From positions 1 through 20,744 of the IMG/VR virus record IMGVR_UViG_3300042465_004824: a stretch of DNA of 20,744 nucleotides, one strand, 5' to 3'. A program made the position numbers and the translations under genes. The first letter of the stretch is position 1. Every line of letters starts with the position of its first letter. Positions 15,040 to 19,569 of the stretch are shown here, in pieces. The notes under the pieces were generated by a model, which made no database searches, was not told where the DNA came from, and saw only the letters and a list, made by a program, of their open reading frames with translations. Source of the DNA: a virus.

Positions 15040-15647
15040 TGAACAAGAGAGCGATTATATCGTTCTCCGGCTTTCAAGAGTCCGAGGACAACCGCAACGG
15101 CTTCGAGGACGGATTCTTCCGCGTCGTCTCCGCCTTCGCCAAGCCGGGCGAGATCTACGTCTACGCACCGCGCACTTGGAAGTCGAACGTCAAGGCTCTC
15201 GCCGATCAACTCCGCAGGCAGCGGCTAAGCAGCGTCGCCGTGCTGAGCTACTCGCACGGGCAAGCAGCGACCACGGCCTTCGCTCGATACGCATACGAGA
15301 TCGGACTCGACATCGATCTCTGGATCGCCTGCGACCCTGTCTATCGTCCTACATGGCTGCCTCGCTGCACTCTCGCACAAGCCGTCTCATTCCGCGCCAT
15401 GCTCAAGCGCGGCACGATCAAGATCCCGAAGGGGATCGCTCGGACCGTCTACGTCCGCCAAGAGCGCGATCGACCCAACGGTCACGACCTCGTCCCAACC
15501 TCGCCGGCTCAGATCGTCGAGCTGGCTGGCGTATTCCACAGCTACGGTCACAGCGAGATCGACGAGTCGCCAGAGTTCTGGCAGGTCGTCAAGGACGAGC
15601 TGACCATCTGGGCGAACCCACCGAAGGCGATCTTGATACCAGAATGA
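15039..15647 (+). CDS. Alpha/beta-hydrolase in the lysis cassette (LysB-like position)
   Basis: This 202-residue enzyme has an alpha/beta-hydrolase layout: strand AIISFSGF at the start, VAVLSYSHGQAATTAF with the nucleophile elbow S-Y-S-H-G (Ser72, first Gly replaced by Ser), IDLWIACDPVY with a likely acid Asp99, and SYGHSEIDESPEFW with likely His171. It has no signal peptide, so export would depend on the holin. It is encoded between the holin-like gene and the lipoprotein and peptidase genes. In actinobacteriophages the analogous slot is filled by LysB esterases that cut the mycolate layer; here the substrate could be an outer-membrane lipid or acyl group, but that is inference. Codon use is GC-richer than in flanking genes, suggesting a separate origin. 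Confidence 0.6.
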   Translation: MNKRAIISFSGFQESEDNRNGFEDGFFRVVSAFAKPGEIYVYAPRTWKSNVKALADQLRRQRLSSVAVLSYSHGQAATTAFARYAYEIGLDIDLWIACDPVYRPTWLPRCTLAQAVSFRAMLKRGTIKIPKGIARTVYVRQERDRPNGHDLVPTSPAQIVELAGVFHSYGHSEIDESPEFWQVVKDELTIWANPPKAILIPE

Positions 15648-15775
15648 AAACTTTATTACTTTTACCGATCCTCCTCCTGCCGAGCTGCAACCTGACCGTG
15701 GATCCAGACGGCACTCGCAACTGGTCTTTCAGCGGAGAAGCAGCCAAGGCAATCGTCGTCTACGCAACCAAGTAA
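15644..15775 (+). CDS. Small lipoprotein (Rz1-like outer-membrane spanin candidate)
   Basis: The ATG at 15644 overlaps the previous stop as ATGA. The 43-residue product starts MKTLLLLPILLLPSC, a signal peptide ending in a lipobox with Cys15. The mature chain has 28-29 residues (TVDPDGTRNWSFSGEAAKAI). Outer-membrane lipoproteins of this size in a lysis block are typical of o-spanins such as lambda Rz1, though no matching i-spanin with a periplasmic coiled coil was found nearby. It supports an outer-membrane host. An alternative is an accessory lipoprotein with no lysis role. Confidence 0.6.
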   Translation: MKTLLLLPILLLPSCNLTVDPDGTRNWSFSGEAAKAIVVYATK

Positions 15776-15778
15776 TCC

Positions 15779-16366
15779 ATGACACCAAACTCCAAGCCAA
15801 AAGCCAGCCGCCAGCGAGTCGAGGTCGCTGCGCTGAGAAAATGGAAAGAAGCAGGACGAAAGGCGGAGGATTTCCCGACGACCTACATCTTCGCCAGCCG
15901 CGCCTACTATCGAGACACGATGGGCAAGCCTGGCGTCAACGACACCGGCATCTACGATGACGCGATCTTCATCGTCACCCCCGACCATTTCAGCGCGTGG
16001 AACGCCAACACCGACCCGAGCCGCTACGGATGGAACGCAGGAGCTGGGAAGTTCATGGCACGACTCAAGCCGGGCATCTGGTCATTCCGAAGGCTCAAGC
16101 ACAAGATGTCATCGCCACGCGGCTACATGGCCTTCGGGCAAGGCTCGGCGCCTGTCACGGTCGAGCGGATCAAGCAGGACGGCACGATCGCTGTAACCGA
16201 GACAGGAGTCTTCGGCATCAACCTGCATCGAGGCGGCAACATCGGCACCTCCTCCGAGGGATGCCAGACGATCCCACCCTCGCAATGGATCGACTTTGAC
16301 AAGACGCTCGCCGCGATCATCGGCGACCGCCGGATCGAATACATCCTCACCGATGAGGAAATTTAA
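15779..16366 (+). CDS. YkuD-like peptidase, candidate endolysin
   Basis: This 195-residue protein has VFGINLHRGGNIGTSSEGC near residues 144-162, with H150 and C162 in the spacing of the L,D-transpeptidase (YkuD) active site (H-x-G...S-x-G-C), followed by QTIPPSQWIDF. That pattern points to an enzyme acting on peptidoglycan peptides, either as a hydrolase or a transpeptidase. The N-terminal 20 residues are basic (NSKPKASRQRVEVAALRKW) with no signal peptide. It is the last gene of the lysis block, 3 bases after the lipoprotein. The fold assignment is moderately secure, and the endolysin role follows from context. Alternatives include a peptidase of unrelated origin. Confidence 0.6.
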   Translation: MTPNSKPKASRQRVEVAALRKWKEAGRKAEDFPTTYIFASRAYYRDTMGKPGVNDTGIYDDAIFIVTPDHFSAWNANTDPSRYGWNAGAGKFMARLKPGIWSFRRLKHKMSSPRGYMAFGQGSAPVTVERIKQDGTIAVTETGVFGINLHRGGNIGTSSEGCQTIPPSQWIDFDKTLAAIIGDRRIEYILTDEEI

Positions 16367-16384
16367 AATTATTTTCGGCGATGC

Positions 16385-16405
16385 ATCCTTTATAGAATAA
16401 AGGAT
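16385..16405 (+). terminator. Possible terminator hairpin after the late block
   Basis: ATCCTTTAT (16385-16393) and ATAAAGGAT (16397-16405) form a perfect nine-pair stem with a three-base AGA loop. Following bases ttgattgctttg give only a weak U-tract. It lies 19 bases after the lysis-block stop. Confidence 0.5.
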
Positions 16406-16441
16406 TTGATTGCTTTGAGACTATCCTATCAAAAATAGTTC

Positions 16442-16470
16442 TTTACTTTTAACTAGGCAATGCCTAGTTT
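16442..16470 (+). promoter_or_regulatory. Weak promoter candidate containing a dyad
   Basis: TTTACT (16442-16447) and TAGTTT (16465-16470) are separated by 17 bases. The near-perfect dyad AACTAGGCA-A-TGCCTAGTT (16451-16469) lies between and over them, so a dimeric repressor could block the site. Matches to sigma70 boxes are partial (4/6 and 3/6). Confidence 0.3.
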
Positions 16471-16520
16471 CCTCACATCGCCAACGCGACTTACCAAAAT
16501 AACCAAATTAACCGACCAAC

Positions 16521-16808
16521 ATGAAATCGACCAAATCACAAATCCGCGCAGCAGTAGACAATTTTATCTACTCATACAATGACCTGACAGGCGGCACTCG
16601 CCAAGAAGTTTTTCAACAAGCCCCGCACGGCATTATTCGTTTAACGGAACAAGCCGCAATCGTTTCGTTACTCGCTGCAAATCCAAACAAGGCAGCGGCC
16701 GCAGACGCTCACTTGATGGACATGGTTGGACGTGTTGCCAACAAACTGGCACTTTATTCTGAGATGTATCTCATGCCATCAAACATCGTTCCATTCAAAG
16801 CTGCCTAA
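16521..16808 (+). CDS. Unknown small protein, start of the early-type block
   Basis: This 95-residue protein begins MKSTKSQIRAAVDNFIYSYN and is helical (RLTEQAAIVSLLAANPNKAAAADAHLMD). It has a basic N-terminus and a hydrophobic C-terminal part, but no predicted membrane span. The leader is the A/C-rich ttaaccgaccaacATG type used by several downstream genes. It is the first gene after the control region, so it may be an early protein. No family is recognised. Confidence 0.5.
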   Translation: MKSTKSQIRAAVDNFIYSYNDLTGGTRQEVFQQAPHGIIRLTEQAAIVSLLAANPNKAAAADAHLMDMVGRVANKLALYSEMYLMPSNIVPFKAA

Positions 16809-16818
16809 TTCTCCCAAC

Positions 16819-16855
16819 CCTCCTCGCGTTTTCTTTGGTCGGTTGACCGAGGAGG
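16819..16855 (+). other. Stem-loop in the leader of the next gene
   Basis: CCTCCTCG (16819-16826) pairs perfectly with CGAGGAGG (16848-16855) around a 21-base loop. The loop contains GGTCGGTTGACC, which may form a competing small hairpin. It lies between two genes; an attenuator or processing role is possible. There is only a short T-tract after it. Confidence 0.4.
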
Positions 16856-16881
16856 CGCGGGGGTTTAACAACAATAACAAC

Positions 16882-17091
16882 ATGAACAACAACTACGACA
16901 TCAAGCCCGGAACTGACAAGTTCCTCCGCCTCCACATCGACGATCTGAGCAAGCTCACGCTAAACGAGATGAATCAGCGCAAGTCAATAAATGTTGACCG
17001 CACTCTCACGCCAGTCATCGTCACAGCGACGATCACCGGATTCATTATCGGCATCATAGCCGCTTACTGCCTCGGGCTGCTTCCGAACTAA
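16882..17091 (+). CDS. Small single-span membrane protein
   Basis: The start is ATG 16882, after ttaacaacaataacaac; an upstream open frame reaches 16726 but runs through the preceding gene. The 69-residue protein has a hydrophilic part (KPGTDKFLRLHIDDLSKL) and one C-terminal membrane helix (about residues 43-67, TPVIVTATITGFIIGIIA). With only five residues beyond the helix it would be anchored by its tail. Small early membrane proteins may act in superinfection exclusion or membrane changes, but no family is recognised. Confidence 0.5.
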   Translation: MNNNYDIKPGTDKFLRLHIDDLSKLTLNEMNQRKSINVDRTLTPVIVTATITGFIIGIIAAYCLGLLPN

Positions 17092-17131
17092 TCTCCCCAA
17101 ATAACAACAAACCAATAACGTAATATAATAC

Positions 17132-17821
17132 ATGAAACTAAGTGAAAAAAAGAACAGTAACTTCACCCCGCATCCCGAAACCGAAGGACCGATCAAGGCC
17201 GTCTTGGTGGACGTTACGGAGCTGAAAAAACGCATGACACAATACGGCGAGAAAGAAGAGTTCCGGCTCGTCTTCGAAACCGAGGTCATGGACGAAGAGA
17301 ACGACCGCCGCTTCTGCATCTGGTCACGCGGATACACGCCGAGCCTCAACGAAAAGGCAGCGCTCCGCAGGGATCTGAAGAAGCTCATGGGTCGCGATCT
17401 GACCAGCAACGAACTCAACGAGTTCGACCTCGAGGCGCTCATCGGTCACGGCGTCAAGCTCATCATCCAGCATGAGACGAAAGACGACAAGACGTATGCG
17501 AATATCAGCTTCATGGCACCCGACCGCGACAAGGTTACTCTCAAGCCATCGGGAAAATATACGCGCATCCGCGACCGAGAGATCGATGGCGCCGCTGCTG
17601 GCAGCTCCGAGGAGAAGTCCGAAGAGCAAGGCTGGGAGTCAGTCGAGATCCACGTCGGAAAATACAAGGGGAAGAAGCTCGGCGAAGTCGACGAGGCAGG
17701 CGTCTCAACCCTCATCGAGAAATGGCTGCCGAAGGCGGTCGCTGACAAGAAGTTAGAGGACAAGGCGCTCATCGCTGCGCTGACCGAACTCTCAGCGATC
17801 CTAATCGGCGACGACTATTGA
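17132..17821 (+). CDS. Single-strand-DNA-binding-like protein
   Basis: This 229-residue protein starts with KAVLVDVTELKKRMTQYGEK and has an OB-fold-like strand pattern in the first 130 residues (EFRLVFETEVMD, RFCIWSRGYTPSL, GVKLIIQHETKD, YANISFMAP). A second segment from about residue 165 has VEIHVGKYKGKKLGEV, a G-K-Y-K-G-K phrase that also occurs in short phage and nuclease-associated domains. The protein ends LIGDDY, a short acidic tip that resembles SSB C-termini. The role in replication or recombination is inferred from fold and from neighbouring genes. Whether it is a true SSB, a DUF669-type protein or another OB protein cannot be decided here. Confidence 0.5.
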   Translation: MKLSEKKNSNFTPHPETEGPIKAVLVDVTELKKRMTQYGEKEEFRLVFETEVMDEENDRRFCIWSRGYTPSLNEKAALRRDLKKLMGRDLTSNELNEFDLEALIGHGVKLIIQHETKDDKTYANISFMAPDRDKVTLKPSGKYTRIRDREIDGAAAGSSEEKSEEQGWESVEIHVGKYKGKKLGEVDEAGVSTLIEKWLPKAVADKKLEDKALIAALTELSAILIGDDY

Positions 17822-17853
17822 TCTCTCTGGATAAATAGTGCATTGCATGGCAC

Positions 17854-17881
17854 GCCTCATCCTGCTCACGCGGGGTGGGGC
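17854..17881 (+). other. Strong stem-loop in the leader of the next gene
   Basis: GCCTCATCC (17854-17862) pairs with GGGGTGGGC-type sequence at 17873-17881, nine pairs with two G-U, around a ten-base loop. It lies 32 bases after the previous stop and 32 bases before the next ATG. No U-tract follows, so a terminator is unlikely; translation control or RNA processing is possible. Confidence 0.4.
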
Positions 17882-17913
17882 ATTCTGGGCAAAACCTACC
17901 AACAAGACACACC

Positions 17914-18396
17914 ATGCCAACCATCGCCGAAATCATCGCAGCCAAGAAAGCCGCAGCCGCAGGATCACAACCGATCAAGCCAGCCGCAGCACCAAGCCAA
18001 CCCACCGCAGCCGACCTAGAACTCGAGGCAGCTATCAACCGCATCGACCCGCCGGGAAAGCGCCGCGCCGGTCTGGTCGTGAGCAACAAGACGCCACTCC
18101 AACCGGCAGTCATCGCGGAGAAGGCAGCGCACAAGGAAAACCGCAGCCTATCGCGGACGAACGGCGAGGCGATCCCGATGGTGCCGGTCAACGCGGATCC
18201 AGAGCAGACAACCTGGCACGCAGCCTTGAACGCATTCGAGACCGAGCTGTGCGTGATGCGCGATCCAACGGATTCGGAAGCGGTCTGGCTGGCAATCCGA
18301 CCCTACCGCGACGGAATGCCTCCGATCCTGCTGCATCGCCTGCCGTGGCTCCTGTGGGACTATCCTCACCAACCGACCGACAGCCAACCTTTCTAA
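17914..18396 (+). CDS. Unknown early protein with MPTIAEIIAAKK start
   Basis: The start is ATG 17914, preceded by accaacaagacacacc; an upstream frame extends to 17875 but the ATG with this leader matches the other genes. The 160-residue product starts MPTIAEIIAAKKAAAAG, followed by a low-complexity Ala/Pro part, then a conserved-looking C-terminal half (PVNADPEQTTWHAALNAFE, MPPILLHRLPWLLWDYP). Its disordered N-terminus and aromatic C-terminus suggest a DNA-metabolism accessory. No family is recognised. The end overlaps the start of the next putative gene. Confidence 0.5.
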   Translation: MPTIAEIIAAKKAAAAGSQPIKPAAAPSQPTAADLELEAAINRIDPPGKRRAGLVVSNKTPLQPAVIAEKAAHKENRSLSRTNGEAIPMVPVNADPEQTTWHAALNAFETELCVMRDPTDSEAVWLAIRPYRDGMPPILLHRLPWLLWDYPHQPTDSQPF

Positions 18397-18566
18397 GCAT
18401 CAAGCAGGCACTCGCCGAACGCGCTCACAAAGCCAGAGCGAGAGTCTGCCAACCCAATCATTGCCCAACCTGCTTCCACAAGCACTACCGAGCGCTGCTC
18501 ATCGACTGCTGCGTCTGCACCGGACACATCGACCTCTCACCACCTAGACCATTCTCCAAACAATAA
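18354..18566 (+). CDS. Putative zinc-ribbon protein
   Basis: A second frame from GTG 18354 (or GTG 18345) encodes about 70 residues with CPTCFHKHYRALLIDCCVC, giving a C-x2-C and a second CC-x-C group that could hold one zinc ion. A helical KQALAERAHKARARV precedes it. The upstream continuation of this frame to 17838 is very Arg/Ser-rich and looks like a shadow of the preceding gene, so only the 3' part is called. The next ATG at 18572 follows directly. The start codon is uncertain and could need a ribosome shift. A nucleic-acid-binding role is possible. Confidence 0.4.
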   Translation: MGLSSPTDRQPTFLSIKQALAERAHKARARVCQPNHCPTCFHKHYRALLIDCCVCTGHIDLSPPRPFSKQ

Positions 18567-18571
18567 CACAA

Positions 18572-19285
18572 ATGACATCCGAACTATCCGAAATCACTCC
18601 GCTCATCCTCGCTGGGGATGGGTATCAACTGACCATCTCCCCAGAGGCCGAGGCTCGCAAGGCAGCGCTCATCGAGAAGGCATCCGCGGTCACGACCGTT
18701 GCCAGCAACGACGACAGCTCCGCCGCACAGCGCCACACCCGCGCTCTCGCTGCCATGCGCATCGAGGTAGAGAAGTCACGCAAGCTCGTCAAGGAGCCGG
18801 TCAACCGGATCGGCAAGATGATTGACGCCGCCGCTGCCGACTTCCTAGCCGAGATCGTCGCCGAGGAGAACCGCATCAAGAAGCTTGTCGGCGACCATGC
18901 CGAGGAGGTCTTGCGCATCAAAGCAGCGAAGGAGGCGGAAGAGCGCAAGGCGTTCGACGCTGCTCGGGCAGCGAAGGAGGAGGCTGAGAACGGCGGGATC
19001 GCCGCAGTCATCGCCGCAAAGAAGGCTCTCGCCGACAAGCTCCAAGCGAGCAACGAGGTCGCCGCGACCAAACTCTCCGACGGCATCCGCTTCGCTTGGG
19101 ACTTCGAGGTCATCGACATCAATCAACTGCAATCGCTCCGCAACGACCTTGTCACCGTCGAGCCGAAGCGAGCCGCTATTCTCGCAACAATCAAGGACAT
19201 GGAGGAACACGGCTATGCAGTCGAGGCACTCGCCGAGACCCTCGGCATCCGCGCATTCAAAAAACCAATCGTCAGCAGCCGATGA
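18572..19285 (+). CDS. Coiled-coil recombination-type protein
   Basis: This 237-residue protein has a long central coiled coil (about residues 90-160, EEVLRIKAAKEAEERKAFD) and a C-terminal part FAWDFEVIDINQLQSL, LVTVEPKRAAILATI and GIRAFKKPIVSSR. The WxFEV(T/I)D...I(K/L)...G-I/V-R ending resembles phage proteins that accompany RecT-type recombinases and are often annotated DUF1351-like. It lies between a single-strand-binding-like gene and a nuclease gene, consistent with a recombination or replication module. The start is ATG 18572 with leader acaataacacaa. Its stop overlaps the nuclease start (ATGA). Confidence 0.5.
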   Translation: MTSELSEITPLILAGDGYQLTISPEAEARKAALIEKASAVTTVASNDDSSAAQRHTRALAAMRIEVEKSRKLVKEPVNRIGKMIDAAAADFLAEIVAEENRIKKLVGDHAEEVLRIKAAKEAEERKAFDAARAAKEEAENGGIAAVIAAKKALADKLQASNEVAATKLSDGIRFAWDFEVIDINQLQSLRNDLVTVEPKRAAILATIKDMEEHGYAVEALAETLGIRAFKKPIVSSR

Positions 19286-19557
19286 GAGAGTCAACCATCG
19301 AGAAGGCGGTCTGCGCGTATGCGAAAGCCAAGGGCTGCATCGTCATGAAGCTGGCCGGGCAGAACCAGCGCGGCCAGCCCGACCGGCTATTCATCCGCGC
19401 CGGCAAGGCACTCTTCCTTGAGTTCAAGTCTCAAGGCAAGAAGCCGACCGCGCTCCAAATCAAGTGGCTCATCGACCTTACCAACCAAGGCATGAACGCC
19501 ATGTGGTGCGACTCGATACCCGACGGAAAAAAACTTATCGACAGGATCTTTCTTTAA
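19282..19557 (+). CDS. VRR-NUC family nuclease
   Basis: The start is ATG 19282 in an ATGA overlap; the open frame also continues upstream inside the previous gene. The 91-residue protein has the compact VRR-NUC pattern: Glu7 in STIEKAV, QPDR with Asp34, LFLEFKSQG with Glu47 and Lys49, then ALQIKWL with Gln59. These match the D...(E)xK core of PD-(D/E)xK enzymes, which cleave DNA junctions or flaps. The length matches stand-alone phage members. It is probably a junction or recombination nuclease working with the preceding two proteins. The same frame contains the stop TAA at 19555 and the next ATG 12 bases later. Confidence 0.8.
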   Translation: MRESTIEKAVCAYAKAKGCIVMKLAGQNQRGQPDRLFIRAGKALFLEFKSQGKKPTALQIKWLIDLTNQGMNAMWCDSIPDGKKLIDRIFL

Positions 19558-19569
19558 ACCAACCAAAAA

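Noticed and set aside
15176-15643. Upstream extension of the lipoprotein frame
   Set aside because: The upstream part is Arg/Ser-rich out-of-frame reading of the hydrolase gene; the lipoprotein signal peptide begins precisely at ATG 15644.
17124-17129. TATAAT as a promoter -10 box for the gene at 17132
   Set aside because: It is only two bases before the ATG, so a transcript would start inside the gene, and no matching -35 box was seen at normal spacing.
17838-18350. A 242-codon ORF overlapping the 17914 gene
   Set aside because: Its upstream part is extremely rich in Arg, Ser and Pro, the usual look of an out-of-frame reading of the real gene. Only the 3' part with cysteine pairs was kept.
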